Positions 1 through 10,600 of a stretch of 64,000 bases of DNA are shown here, piece by piece (the first letter of the stretch is position 1; each line of letters opens with the position of its first letter). The translations under genes and the position numbers were made by a program. Location: contig NZ_JAMKCQ010000001.1 of assembly GCF_024169515.1 (NCBI RefSeq), positions 2,232,001-2,296,000 on the forward strand. The letters are read 5' to 3'. The notes beneath the pieces were generated by a model that was not told the origin of the DNA, did not search any database, and was given only the letters and a program-made list of their open reading frames with translations. This DNA is from Erwinia aphidicola. Its GTDB lineage: Bacteria > Pseudomonadota > Gammaproteobacteria > Enterobacterales > Enterobacteriaceae.

Positions 1-74
1 TTTTTTTTGCACTGGGCGACCAGTTGTGCAAAAAAACGCCGAACGAAGCAGTTAACAAAAAAAAATACCTCCTG

Positions 75-103
75 CCCTTGAAAGGGGTGCTACCCGGCCT
101 TAT
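75..103 (+). promoter_or_regulatory. sigma-32-type heat-shock promoter of groESL
   Basis: A -35-like element CCCTTGAAA (75-83) is followed 12 bases later by GGCCTTAT (96-103), in the place where the sigma-32 -10 element (CCCCATTT type) lies in the E. coli groE promoter. The -35 part matches the heat-shock consensus CTTGAAA well; the -10 part is a poorer match. It lies about 80 nt upstream of groES, as expected. No HrcA CIRCE repeat is visible, in keeping with enterobacterial groE control. Confidence 0.6.
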
Positions 104-182
104 CTCTTCCGTCACGAGGCCGATGCCAAAGCAGCACGGCTTTCATCCCAAAATGATTGGACTTCTCAAAGGAGAGCTAACA

Positions 183-476
183 ATGAAAATTCGTCCATTG
201 CACGATCGTGTTATCGTCAAGCGTAAAGAAGTTGAATCCAAATCTGCTGGCGGCATCGTGCTGACTGGTTCCGCGGCGGGCAAATCGACCCGTGGCGAAG
301 TGCTGGCTGTCGGTAACGGCCGCATCCTGGAAAACGGTGACGTGAAGCCGTTGGACGTGAAAGTGGGTGATGTCGTGATCTTCAGCGAAGGCTACGGCGC
401 AAAAACTGAAAAAATCGACAACGAAGAAGTTCTGATCATCTCAGAAAACGACATTCTGGCGATTGTTGAAGGGTAA
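183..476 (+). CDS. groES: co-chaperonin GroES (Hsp10)
   Basis: A 97-residue co-chaperonin that caps the GroEL ring and closes the folding chamber in the cytoplasm. The protein begins [14 protein letters not shown] and keeps the mobile loop ([15 protein letters not shown], about residues 17-31) that docks on GroEL, and the [16 protein letters not shown] core. The length matches the family exactly. The start at 183 is preceded by a strong ribosome site (AAAGGAGAG, 168-176); an upstream in-frame GTG at 24 would add an unrelated tail and run through the promoter. groEL follows after 60 nt, so the two form the usual operon behind the heat-shock promoter. Near-certain call. Confidence 0.98.
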   Translation: MKIRPLHDRVIVKRKEVESKSAGGIVLTGSAAGKSTRGEVLAVGNGRILENGDVKPLDVKVGDVVIFSEGYGAKTEKIDNEEVLIISENDILAIVEG

Positions 477-530
477 TTTTCGCCTATTCATTTCACTTCA
501 GTCACTGAACGTAACGAATTTAAGGAATAA

Positions 531-2183
<1,653 letters not shown>

Positions 2184-2203
2184 TTCCCCCACCTCGCGTG
2201 AGT

Positions 2204-2240
2204 AAAAACCCTCTGTCTTTGACAGGGGGTTTTTCTTTTT
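2204..2240 (+). terminator. rho-independent terminator of groESL
   Basis: The stem AAAACCCTCTGTC / GACAGGGGGTTTTT with a TTT loop runs into a T-rich tail (TTTTTCTTTTT). It starts about 20 nt after the groEL stop codon. Confidence 0.9.
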
Positions 2241-2358
2241 GGGGGGAAAATAGTAAAGTCATTAGCACACGATCTAACCTGATGAATTTTTTGCGGGTTC
2301 CAGGGCAAGGATAGATGATGCTCTGGCCTGAATCTGATGATAATAAATGGGGATTAAA

Positions 2359-2703
2359 ATGCGGATTAACTTGCTGGGACTCTCTGTGGCGGCCCTGCTG
2401 CTGGCAGGCTGTAGTACCTCTAACACCCTGAGTTCTGCGGGCGAGCGCGTCACCTTTACCGATCAGCAACCGGCCAGCAGCTGCCAGCTGCTGGGCAACG
2501 TGACCGGCGCGCAAAGCAACTGGTTCTCAGGTGCAGGCGGTGAAGGCAGCTCACTGCGCGGCGCGGCCAACGACCTGCGTAACCGTGCGGCCGAGATGGG
2601 CGGCAACGTCATTTATGGTGCCACCAGCCCAACCCAGAACATCTGGTCCAGCTTCGCACCGCTGGACAGCAAAATGAGCGGCCAGGTTTACAAGTGCCCG
2701 TGA
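2359..2703 (+). CDS. yjeI: YjeI family lipoprotein (DUF4156)
   Basis: A small predicted outer-membrane lipoprotein of 114 residues. The N terminus MRINLLGLSVAALLLAGCSTS is a lipoprotein signal with lipobox LAGC, so the mature protein would begin at the lipid-modified Cys. The rest matches E. coli YjeI in pattern: ERVTFTDQQPASSCQLLG, RGAANDLRNRAAEMGGNVIYG and the ending GQVYKCP. The function of the family is not known. I chose the ATG at 2359 over the one at 2347 because it gives a normal signal peptide behind GGGGATTAAA. It follows groEL as in E. coli, but has its own upstream region after the groEL terminator and a terminator of its own. Confidence 0.9.
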   Translation: MRINLLGLSVAALLLAGCSTSNTLSSAGERVTFTDQQPASSCQLLGNVTGAQSNWFSGAGGEGSSLRGAANDLRNRAAEMGGNVIYGATSPTQNIWSSFAPLDSKMSGQVYKCP

Positions 2704-2737
2704 AATCGCTGATTTAAGCGGTGATGTGCCTTGAATA

Positions 2738-2767
2738 AGGGTGACCTCTGTGGTCACCCTTTTTTTA
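2738..2767 (+). terminator. rho-independent terminator of yjeI
   Basis: AGGGTGACC / GGTCACCCT hairpin (2738-2760) followed by TTTTTTT. It may also help to end alx transcription from the other strand, whose stop codon is at 2788. Confidence 0.88.
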
Positions 2768-2787
2768 TGCAGATTAGTGTATGCAGA

Positions 2788-3753
2788 TTAGTGAACGGAC
2801 TTACGGTCGTTACGGTAATTCACCACCGCGTTAATCACCAGCGTCAGCGCCAGGATGCCGCCAACAATCCCCAGCGAAATCGCAATCGGGATATGGAAGA
2901 AATCGACAATCAGCATCTTCACGCCGATAAACACCAGAATCACCGACAGGCCATATTTCAGCATGCTGAAGCGCTCCGCGACGTTCGCCAGCAGGAAGTA
3001 CATCGCACGCAGGCCGAGGATGGCGAACAGGTTAGAGGTCAGCACGATAAACGGGTCGGTGGTGACGGCGAAGATCGCCGGAATACTGTCGACCGCGAAA
3101 ATCACATCGCTCAGCTCGACCATAATCAGCACCAGCAGCAGCGGGGTGGCATACAGCAGGCCGTTCTGACGCACGAAGAACTTCTCGCCTTCGATCTTAT
3201 CGGTCATGCGCAGGTGGCCGCGCAGCCAGCGCACCAGCGGCTTATCGCCAATCGCGCTGTCATCTTCCTTCGCCAGCGCCATTTTAATCCCGGTAAACAG
3301 CAGGAACGCGCCGAAGATATAGAGCAGCCAGCTGAACTGCGTGACCAGCCAGCTACCGGCGAAGATCATGATGGTACGCAGCACGATAGCGCCCAGCACG
3401 CCGTAGATCAGCACACGGCGCTGCAACGCCGCAGGCACGGCAAAGTAGCTGAACAGCATCAGCCAGACGAAGACGTTATCCACCGCCAGCGCTTTTTCAA
3501 TCAGATAGCCGGTGAGGAACGCCAGCGCCTGGGTATCGGCCACCTCGCGCCCGGCAGTGCCGGTGAGATACCACCAGAAGGCGACGTTAAACAGCAGCGA
3601 AAGGGTCACCCAGACCAGCGACCAGGCCGCAGCCTGCTTCATGGTCATGGTGTGTGAGCCGCGACGGCCCTGCAGCAGCAGGTCAATCGCCAGCATAATG
3701 ACGACAACGACAGCGAAGCTGCCCCAGAGTAACGGTGTGCCAACAGTATTCAT
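2788..3753 (-). CDS. alx: TerC-family membrane protein Alx (manganese-linked)
   Basis: A polytopic inner-membrane protein of 321 residues, orthologous to E. coli Alx (YgjT), a TerC-family protein linked to manganese export and alkaline response. The start [31 protein letters not shown] is nearly the E. coli sequence. The TerC core is present: [22 protein letters not shown] and [19 protein letters not shown], whose acidic residues in membrane helices are thought to bind metal. The upstream in-frame codons to 3852 belong to the leader, since they translate part of the riboswitch. The 5' leader carries a yybP-ykoY type manganese riboswitch, so expression should rise with Mn2+ and pH. ygjR lies next upstream on the same strand. 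Confidence 0.95.
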   Translation of the reverse strand: MNTVGTPLLWGSFAVVVVIMLAIDLLLQGRRGSHTMTMKQAAAWSLVWVTLSLLFNVAFWWYLTGTAGREVADTQALAFLTGYLIEKALAVDNVFVWLMLFSYFAVPAALQRRVLIYGVLGAIVLRTIMIFAGSWLVTQFSWLLYIFGAFLLFTGIKMALAKEDDSAIGDKPLVRWLRGHLRMTDKIEGEKFFVRQNGLLYATPLLLVLIMVELSDVIFAVDSIPAIFAVTTDPFIVLTSNLFAILGLRAMYFLLANVAERFSMLKYGLSVILVFIGVKMLIVDFFHIPIAISLGIVGGILALTLVINAVVNYRNDRKSVH

Positions 3754-3773
3754 TTTTTCTTGCCCCAATAACA

Positions 3774-3802
3774 AAAATGGCCAACGTCGGAAGACGCCAG
3801 CC
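3774..3802 (-). promoter_or_regulatory. expression-platform hairpin of the alx riboswitch
   Basis: On the minus strand GGCTGGCGTC (3802-3793) pairs with GACGTTGGCC (3788-3779) across a TTCC loop, with two G-U pairs, and is followed by ATTTTTGTTATT. This has the form of an intrinsic terminator directly after the aptamer and 26 nt before the alx start codon, so it could be the switch that the metal-bound aptamer disrupts. Confidence 0.6.
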
Positions 3803-3806
3803 ACAT

Positions 3807-3942
3807 TATTATTGTCGCTGTAAGCAAACCTCGCCTCCCGGCAAGGTCTCACTTACAACCAAAATTTGGTTGCCCCAGTAACCGGACATCGTGTGGATGC
3901 CGTATTGACGATTAACTGGCGAAGAAGTTACTCCCCTTTGCT
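3807..3942 (-). promoter_or_regulatory. yybP-ykoY manganese riboswitch (PRE element of alx)
   Basis: Read on the minus strand, the leader holds AAAGGGGAGTAAC (about 3939-3927), the hallmark 5' segment of the yybP-ykoY class, then a CAACCAAAATTTGGTTG-like hairpin. Next comes CCTTGCCGGGAGGCGAGGTTT (about 3847-3827), the second conserved segment, which I recall as identical in the E. coli alx leader. This class binds Mn2+ and turns on Mn exporters and TerC proteins. The expression platform lies at 3774-3802. Exact ends of the aptamer were not folded computationally. Confidence 0.82.
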
Positions 3943-4003
3943 GGGCAAAAGATATGCTGCGCGCCGGGCCAGGTCAACATTCTTCAGTAATATTTAGAAA
4001 TAT

Positions 4004-4999
4004 TTACACAACCGCCGCATCGGGGCTGTCTGCCGGGAACACCACGCCGGTCTGGCGGCGGATCTCGGTCAGCAGCTGGGCGGTGGTCAGCGAGGTTGCC
4101 AGGCCGGCATGATTGATCTCGTTGTTCTCTACCAGGCGGGCGAAGGTTTCCGCTTCGTACAGCATGGTATTGATATGCTGCGGCTGGCTGAGATCCTGCG
4201 CTTTGCCGCCGCGTGGCACCAGGCTGACGCGCTGGCATTCGGAAACCTGCTCGATCACCAGCGAACCCTCTTCGCCCTGGATCTCACTTGGCAGCGTCGA
4301 CTGGCTGACCTTCGAGTGCTGGATAGTCACGTCAAAATCGCCGTAGTTGAGGATCACGCTGCCGTGGGCGTCGACGCCGCTCTCCAGCAGGCTGGCGCTG
4401 GCGGTGACGCTGTACGGCGCCCCCCACAGGCTGACGGCGGTGCCGAGGCAGTAATAACCGATATCCATAATTGACCCGTTGGACCACGCCGGGTTGAAGG
4501 TGTTGGGGTTCTCACCGTCGAGGTAGCGCTGATAGCGTGACGAATACTGGCAGTAGTTGATAAAGGCTTTGCGCAGCTTGCCGATGCGGGTGAGCGACTG
4601 CTGCAGGGTCAGGAAATTCGGCAGGCTGGCGGTTTTAAACGCCTCAAACAGCACCACCTGGTTATCACGTGCGCAGGCGACCATCGCCTCCGCTTCGCGC
4701 AGGTTGGACGCCAGCGGCTTCTCGCAGATCACGTGCTTGCCGTGGCGCATAAACAGCAGCGCCTGCGGGCAGTGCAGGGCGTTCGGGCTGGCGATATACA
4801 CCGCATCGATAGCCTCGCTCTGCGCCAGCTGCTCCAGAGAGTCAAACAGCAGCTCGACCGGATAATCGCTGGCGAAGGTTTTCGCCTGCTGCAGCGAGCG
4901 CGAATAGACGGCGCTGAGCTTCATTTTTCCGGTTTCGTGAGCGGCATCGACAAACTGACGGGTGATCCAGTTGGTTCCAACGACGGCGAAGCGAATCAT
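4004..4999 (-). CDS. ygjR: Gfo/Idh/MocA family oxidoreductase YgjR
   Basis: A 331-residue NAD(P)-dependent oxidoreductase of unknown substrate, matching E. coli YgjR along its length. N-terminal Rossmann fold: MIRFAVVGTNWITRQFV, with a GTNWI loop instead of the common GxGxxG. Then DAVYIASPNALH and the family signature VICEKPLASN (about residues 90-100). The C-terminal domain contains GSIMDIGYYCLG and ends RRQTGVVFPADS. The frame is open to 5281, but that stretch runs into the clcB region and its start would be far too long; the ATG at 4999 gives the YgjR N terminus. It lies upstream of alx in the same direction, as in E. coli; the adjacent ygjQ of E. coli is missing. Confidence 0.92.
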   Translation of the reverse strand: MIRFAVVGTNWITRQFVDAAHETGKMKLSAVYSRSLQQAKTFASDYPVELLFDSLEQLAQSEAIDAVYIASPNALHCPQALLFMRHGKHVICEKPLASNLREAEAMVACARDNQVVLFEAFKTASLPNFLTLQQSLTRIGKLRKAFINYCQYSSRYQRYLDGENPNTFNPAWSNGSIMDIGYYCLGTAVSLWGAPYSVTASASLLESGVDAHGSVILNYGDFDVTIQHSKVSQSTLPSEIQGEEGSLVIEQVSECQRVSLVPRGGKAQDLSQPQHINTMLYEAETFARLVENNEINHAGLATSLTTAQLLTEIRRQTGVVFPADSPDAAVV

Positions 5000-5132
5000 A
5001 GTGTTCCTGTGCGGCTGAGTGAACGAAAAAGCAGAGTACCATTTGTGTAAAGTGAGGCAATGACAAAAAGGCGTGATTTGATTTTTCAGCTCACCTCTCG
5101 CACCATACAGGAAATCATCCCGAGGGAACCCG

Positions 5133-6824
5133 ATGAGTATCAGCAGCAGGCACGCACTTAACTGGACCAGCATCCTGGTCGCCATACCCGTCGGGCTGGT
5201 CGCCACGCTGGTGACGCTGCTCTTCCGTGAAGCCATCGCCCTGGTGGATACCCTGATTTTTGGCGGATCCGGTGATATCACGCAGTCAATGCGCGCCTAT
5301 CCCTGGTACTGCTGGCCGCTGATTATTGGCGCGGGCGGGCTGGTGGCCGGATTTTTCCTGCGCTACGCCGCCGCCATCGAGCAGAAAGAGACGGTGCGCA
5401 CCGACTATCTGGAAGTGATCAACGCCCGGCTCGATGCGGTGCCGACTAAAACCTCGCTGTTTCGCGGGCTCTCCTCGCTGGCGAGTATCAGCAGCGGCGC
5501 GTCCATCGGGCGCGAAGGGCCGATGGTGCAGCTCTCTGCCCTGAGCGGTAGCCTGATGGGGCGCTGGCTGTTTCGCTCGCTGCCGCTGAAGAACAGCGAT
5601 GTGGTGGCGATGGCCGCTGCGGCCGGGCTGGCGTCGGTCTATCACGCACCGCTGGCTTCGGCGATCTTCGTCGCTGAGATCGCCTTTGGCATCTCCTCGA
5701 TGCAGCGGCTGATCCCGCTGATTATCGCCGCCGGCGTCGCGGTGCTGACCATGTGGTCGCTGGGCTTTCGCTCCGCCATCTATCCCTTCTCCCACAGCCA
5801 GTTTGACCTCTCTGCGGGCAGTATCGCCCTGACGGTGCTTATCGGGCTGCTGGCCGGGCTGCTTGGCTGGGCGATGATCGGGCTGATTGGTCAGAGCAAG
5901 CGGCTGTTCGCGCCGCTGAAAAGCCTGCCGCTGCGCCTCGGTATCGGCGGCGTGCTGGTCGGGGTGCTGGCGATAGGCAGCACCCAGATCCTCGGCAACG
6001 GTTACGAAGTGATCGTCCGCATTATGGCCGGGGATTTCCTGCTGCCGATGCTGCTGGCGCTGCTGCTGCTGAAGATGCTGGCCACGGCGATCTCGGTGGG
6101 TTCCAGCGCGGTGGGCGGCCTGTTTACCCCGGCGCTGCTGATTGGTGCTTTAATGGGGGAAATGGTGGCGCTGGTGGCCGCCGCTGCCGGGCTACCGATC
6201 GGTAACGCCGAAGTGTTCGCCGCCGTGGGTATGGGCGCGGTGCTGGCCTCGGTCAGTCAGGCGCCGCTGATGGCGATGCTGATGGTGCTGGAGATGACGC
6301 TCAACAGCAGCCTGCTGTTTCCGGCGATGATCGCCTGCGTGCTGGCCTCGATGACGGTTTACCGCCTGCATTCCACCAGCACCTATCCGGTGATGAACAA
6401 CCACTTCAGCCGCTCTGACGCCAAGTTCAACTTCGATAATGGTATCATCTCGCAGTTTATTATCTCCGGCGCGGCGCTGACGCCGGAGGCCTCGGTGGGT
6501 AAAGCGCTGGCGGTTAGCTCGCTGAAGCGCGAGCGTTTTGTGTATGTGGTCAGCGAGGAGGGGAAGTTCCTTGGCGCCGTGTCGATCCACGATATTTCGC
6601 ATAAAGTGCTGGATAAAGAGATTACCCTGACCTCCCCGGTGAGCTGCGTGATGGACAGCAGCTTCCCCTATATCTATGAAAATCAGACCATCAAAGAGGG
6701 GTGGGAAGCCTTCGCCCAGGTGACGCTGGAGCGCCTGCCGGTGCTGAATAACCCGATAGAGAAGAAGTTTCTTGGTGCGCTGACTAAAACCAGCCTGATC
6801 CAGCAGGCAAAAGACTTTATCTGA
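5133..6824 (+). CDS. ClC-type chloride channel with C-terminal CBS domains
   Basis: A 563-residue ClC family protein of the inner membrane, related to ClcB but longer because of a C-terminal CBS pair (about residues 445-563: VSSLKRERFVYVVSEEGKFLGAV and ERLPVLNNPIEKKFLGALTK). The anion-path motifs are visible: GREGP at 126-130 with the gating Glu128, and GGLFTP at 328-333. The residue corresponding to the internal proton glutamate of the E. coli H+/Cl- exchanger (FIIEE) reads FVAEI, with Ile183 after Glu182, which is the pattern of channels rather than exchangers. The start at 5133 has GAGGGAA upstream. It points away from ygjR and is the first gene of the accessory block. Confidence 0.88.
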   Translation: MSISSRHALNWTSILVAIPVGLVATLVTLLFREAIALVDTLIFGGSGDITQSMRAYPWYCWPLIIGAGGLVAGFFLRYAAAIEQKETVRTDYLEVINARLDAVPTKTSLFRGLSSLASISSGASIGREGPMVQLSALSGSLMGRWLFRSLPLKNSDVVAMAAAAGLASVYHAPLASAIFVAEIAFGISSMQRLIPLIIAAGVAVLTMWSLGFRSAIYPFSHSQFDLSAGSIALTVLIGLLAGLLGWAMIGLIGQSKRLFAPLKSLPLRLGIGGVLVGVLAIGSTQILGNGYEVIVRIMAGDFLLPMLLALLLLKMLATAISVGSSAVGGLFTPALLIGALMGEMVALVAAAAGLPIGNAEVFAAVGMGAVLASVSQAPLMAMLMVLEMTLNSSLLFPAMIACVLASMTVYRLHSTSTYPVMNNHFSRSDAKFNFDNGIISQFIISGAALTPEASVGKALAVSSLKRERFVYVVSEEGKFLGAVSIHDISHKVLDKEITLTSPVSCVMDSSFPYIYENQTIKEGWEAFAQVTLERLPVLNNPIEKKFLGALTKTSLIQQAKDFI

Positions 6825-6834
6825 GGCTGAAAAA

Positions 6835-6869
6835 ACGCTGAGCGCTCCATTGGATGGTGCGCTCAGCGT
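6835..6869 (-). terminator. terminator of the orphan LuxR gene
   Basis: A perfect 11-bp stem ACGCTGAGCGC / GCGCTCAGCGT (6835-6845 with 6859-6869). On the minus strand the stem is followed by six T residues (the A run at 6830-6835), so it best serves the minus-strand gene that ends at 6899. It lies just after the ClC stop codon and may stop that transcript too. Confidence 0.8.
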
Positions 6870-6898
6870 CAGGCCACGGGTGAAGAAGATGACCCATT

Positions 6899-7507
6899 TT
6901 ATTGATAATAGTAAACCCCAAAGTCATTCATTCTTTTCTGGAAGTCGGCCATGTTTTTGCATTTCAGCTTCTCCATAATTTTTAATTTATAGTAGCTAAT
7001 GGTTTTAATGCTCAGCGGCAAGCGGCGCGAAATATCTTTATGGCATTTTCCTTCCGACAGGAAGCGCAGCAAATAAAATTCCCGCGCGGTTAAAATATCC
7101 TTCTGATAACAGGCCAGCTCCTCTTCCGCGCTTTTCTGGTGCAACCTTGAAGGTGTAATACAGAGCGACAGGGCAATAGCGCTTTCATATTTAAATGCCA
7201 GCTCGCAGCGCGGCAGGGTTTTACGCACGTAAGCGATAAGCGCCGGGTCGCGCAGGCGGGTATAGATCACCAGCTTCAGCGTTGGCCAGCGGTGCTGGAA
7301 ATTCTTAAAGTAATCAATGCAGGAAAACAGGGTATCATTGTCCGTTACCAGTTCGCTGATGACCACTTTAATCCGATTTTTTTGCAGCGTATTATCCAGT
7401 TCGGCCAGTGATGAACAGCCGAGGGTGTGAATTTCGCTGAGTTTAAAATATTCCTCGACGCCTTTAATGCAAAATGCGTCGCTATCAAGCATGGCGATAT
7501 GAGACAT
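6899..7507 (-). CDS. LuxR-family regulator with degenerate receiver domain
   Basis: A 202-residue protein with a receiver-like N-terminal half and a clear LuxR/FixJ HTH at the C terminus (LTAREFYLLRFLSEGKCHKDISRRLPLSIKTISYYKLKIMEKLKC, about residues 140-187). In the receiver the usual phospho-acceptor Asp is absent: strand 3 reads KVVISELVTD, with Ser51-Glu52 where VDL is expected. An acidic pair near the N terminus (MLDSD) and a Lys near strand 5 (LAFKYES) survive. It may therefore act without phosphorylation, as RcsA-type auxiliary regulators do. It lies downstream of the hybrid kinase on the same strand (117 nt gap) and ends at its own terminator. AT content is higher than its neighbours. 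Likely co-regulator of the fimbrial locus; that role is inferred from position. Confidence 0.82.
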   Translation of the reverse strand: MSHIAMLDSDAFCIKGVEEYFKLSEIHTLGCSSLAELDNTLQKNRIKVVISELVTDNDTLFSCIDYFKNFQHRWPTLKLVIYTRLRDPALIAYVRKTLPRCELAFKYESAIALSLCITPSRLHQKSAEEELACYQKDILTAREFYLLRFLSEGKCHKDISRRLPLSIKTISYYKLKIMEKLKCKNMADFQKRMNDFGVYYYQ

Positions 7508-7624
7508 AATCAGGTGACCGTGTAATTAGAATAATCTCATTACACTCCTGGCCCCGTTTGTTGTCTATCAGTGCCGTCTGCTGCTTTCGTAGGATTATTC
7601 TGACGGGATGACATAAGGCATGCT

Positions 7625-10600
7625 TTAATTCCCCGCCAGATAGTTTTCAATAGCCCGATTTAATATAGCCAGTTCGTTCTCCGTTTCCTGCCACAGAGCC
7701 TGGGCTTCTTCAGCGGAGACGTCATCCTGACGGCAGAGATCTTCCAGACGGCGACAGAGCGCTTCGGCTTTATTGGCGCTGATAATCTGGCAGGCACCCG
7801 ACATGCGATGAATGCACTTCGCCATTTCCGGCCAGTCCTCCAGCTCCAGCAGCTCTGCCGCTTCGACTATATCCTGGCGTTGGGTGGTTAAGGTGACGCT
7901 CAGCAGGGAGTGCAGCAGCTCATCATCGCCCTGGGTCAGATTATTCAGGCCGCTAAAGCTGAGCATCTGTTCCAGCTCGCTGGGGGCGGGCCTGTCTTTT
8001 GCCATGCGCAGCGCCACCTGGCCTAGCATCGCCTGCAGCTGCGGAAGCTGCAGCGGTTTAAACATGCAGTCATCCATTCCGGCCTGCTGGCAGCGTGCGC
8101 GCTCTTCCGGCCACGCATTCGCGGTCAGGCCAACGATCATTAACGGCTGCGTCTGGTGGGCACGGATTAGCCGCGTCAGCTCCAGCCCGTCCATACCGGG
8201 CATACTGCAATCGGTGATCAGCAGGTCGAACTGCTGCTGCTGCCAGATCTCCCAGGCTTTTTCGCCGTCGCTGGCCTCGGTCACCTGATGGCCGAGGCGC
8301 GCCAGCTGGCGGCGCAGCAGCATGCGGTTAGCCGGGTGATCGTCTACCGCGAGGATGCGCAGCGGCGGCACTTCAATGGCGGCTGGCAGGGCTTTGGTCG
8401 GTATCTCCTCCGGCCGTGAACTGCGGGTTGCCAGGGCCAGGGTGAAGGTGACCTCGGTGCCGCGCCCCGGTTCGCTTTGCAGCGTAATGTTGCCGCTCAT
8501 CATCTGCACCAGCTGGGAACAGATGGCCAGGCCAAGGCCGGAGCCGCTCTGACGCTTGCCGTCCTCTGCCTGTACCCACGGATTAAAGATATCGTGTTGT
8601 TCACCTGCGGAGATCCCTTTGCCGCTGTCTTTCACCGACACGCTCAGCCGCACCTCGTCATTCTCCAGAGCGGTGATATCGATATTGACTTCCACACTGC
8701 CTTTTTCAGTAAATTTAATCGCGTTACTCACCAGGTTAGAGAGGATCTGGCGAAAGCGCAGGGCATCGATAAACACTTCATAAGGCATGACCGGCGGCAG
8801 CGTACAGCTCAGGCGCAGGCTTTTTTGTCGCGCCAGCCCCTCAAACACGCGTACCACCGGTGGCGCCAGCTCGGTGCTGCGCACCCACTCTGGTGCCAGC
8901 TCAAGACGCCCGGATTCAATGCGTGCCATATCGAGAATATCGCCGATCAATCCCATTAATGACCGGGCCGATTCCCAGGCGACTTTGACCGGCTCATCAT
9001 CGTCGGTTTTCCGCCCCGGCGCGCTGACTGCCAGCTCCAGCAGGCCAATAATGGCGCTGACCGGGGTGCGAATTTCATGGCTCATGGTGGCAAGGAAGGT
9101 ACTTTTCGCCCGGTTGGCCTGCTCGGCGCGTTCGCGCGCCAGCGACAGGTCGGTGGTCAGGCTCTGATGCTCGGTGACATCAATCCAGCTGCAGATCAGT
9201 CCCGCCGTTTGCTGGGAATCGTCGAGGTAGCGCACGGCGTTATGGATCACGCTGCGCTGACTTTCGCCATTAAAAATCTGGAAGGCTTGCGGGCTGGGCT
9301 GCGGCGCGGCATTACCCTGTATCACCTCATCTTTAATCTCGCGCCAGATGACATTGAGCGGATTGTTAACATCGGCCACGCTGCCGCGCGCGCCGTTGAC
9401 GCTATCGCCTTTAAAGAACTCCTGCCATGACTGGTTAAACAGCACCAGCCCGCCTTGACGATCGACCACGTACACCGGCACCTGCACGTTATTCAGCAGC
9501 TTATCGCTGAACTGAAGCTGAGATTGCAGGCTCTGCTGCGCCCGGCGGCGCGCAGAGATCTGGCGGCGCAGATAGTAGATCCAGATCAGCGACGTCAGGC
9601 CAATTGCCAATGTCAGGCCTCCCAGCAGCCAGAATTGCGTGCGATAGGCAGCCCAGGTATCCAGCTGCACATCCGGTGAGGTTTGCCATTTATTGATCAC
9701 CCGGGTCATCGTGCGTGGGGCGATGTCGGCCAGCGCTTTATTCAGGATGCTGAGCAGCTCCGGCTGGTCAGGGCTGACAGCAAAAGAGATCTGCGATGAC
9801 GCATCTCCCAGCGTCATGGCGATTTTTAAATTATTGCGAAAGTAGCGGTCAATCATATAGCCGCCGCCGACCAGAGTGTGCACCGCGCCGTCGACCTTGC
9901 CCTCATTGACCAGCTGCATAGCGATACTGGCATTGGCAACCGTCACCAGGTTGATGCCCGGATACTGCTTTTTCAGCTCGGGGATCAGCATGTTGTTTTC
10001 AGTAATCGCAATGCGGGTGTGCTTATTTAGCGCCATCGGCAGCGATTGCGACTGCTGCACCACCAGCACAAAGGGGGAGGAAAAATAGGGACGGGTAAAG
10101 CGCAGCTGGTTATCGCGCATATCGCTGTAGCTAATGGCGGCAATAAACCTGGCTTTACCCCCCTTCACGTCGCGGAACATCTCGTTGACCGACTCGGCGA
10201 CCACCGGGGTGAAGTTAATCCCGGTACGCAGGCGGATCAGGCGCAGCAAATCGGCGCTGATGCCGTAAAAATTGCCCTGGGCATCCACCATGGTGAAGGG
10301 GGCATACAGCGAATTAACCACCACCGGGATGTTGGGGTTCTCTTTCAGCCAGCGTTTTTCGCGTTCGTTAAAATTTAGCCGGTTAATAATGGGCAGCAGG
10401 TCGGAGCCTTCGCTCCACTGCTGATAGATCACCTGATTTTGCGTCGCCGGGATCGCGGCCAGCACGCTGTTGACGGCGTTGACCAACTGCCAGTCTGCAG
10501 CACGCATCAGAAAACGGCTGCCCGGTGCGCGCACTGGAAAAATCTCCTGTACTGCCAGCAGGTTATTGTAGTTACGCCCGACCAGATAGCTGGCGGTCGT

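Noticed and set aside
1..182. Upstream in-frame start (GTG 24) for groES
   Set aside because: It runs through the heat-shock promoter and adds a tail absent from the conserved 97-residue family.
2731..3657. 308-codon frame opposite alx
   Set aside because: Shadow; the product is mostly His, Gln, Arg and Asp, as expected from antisense of membrane-protein codons.
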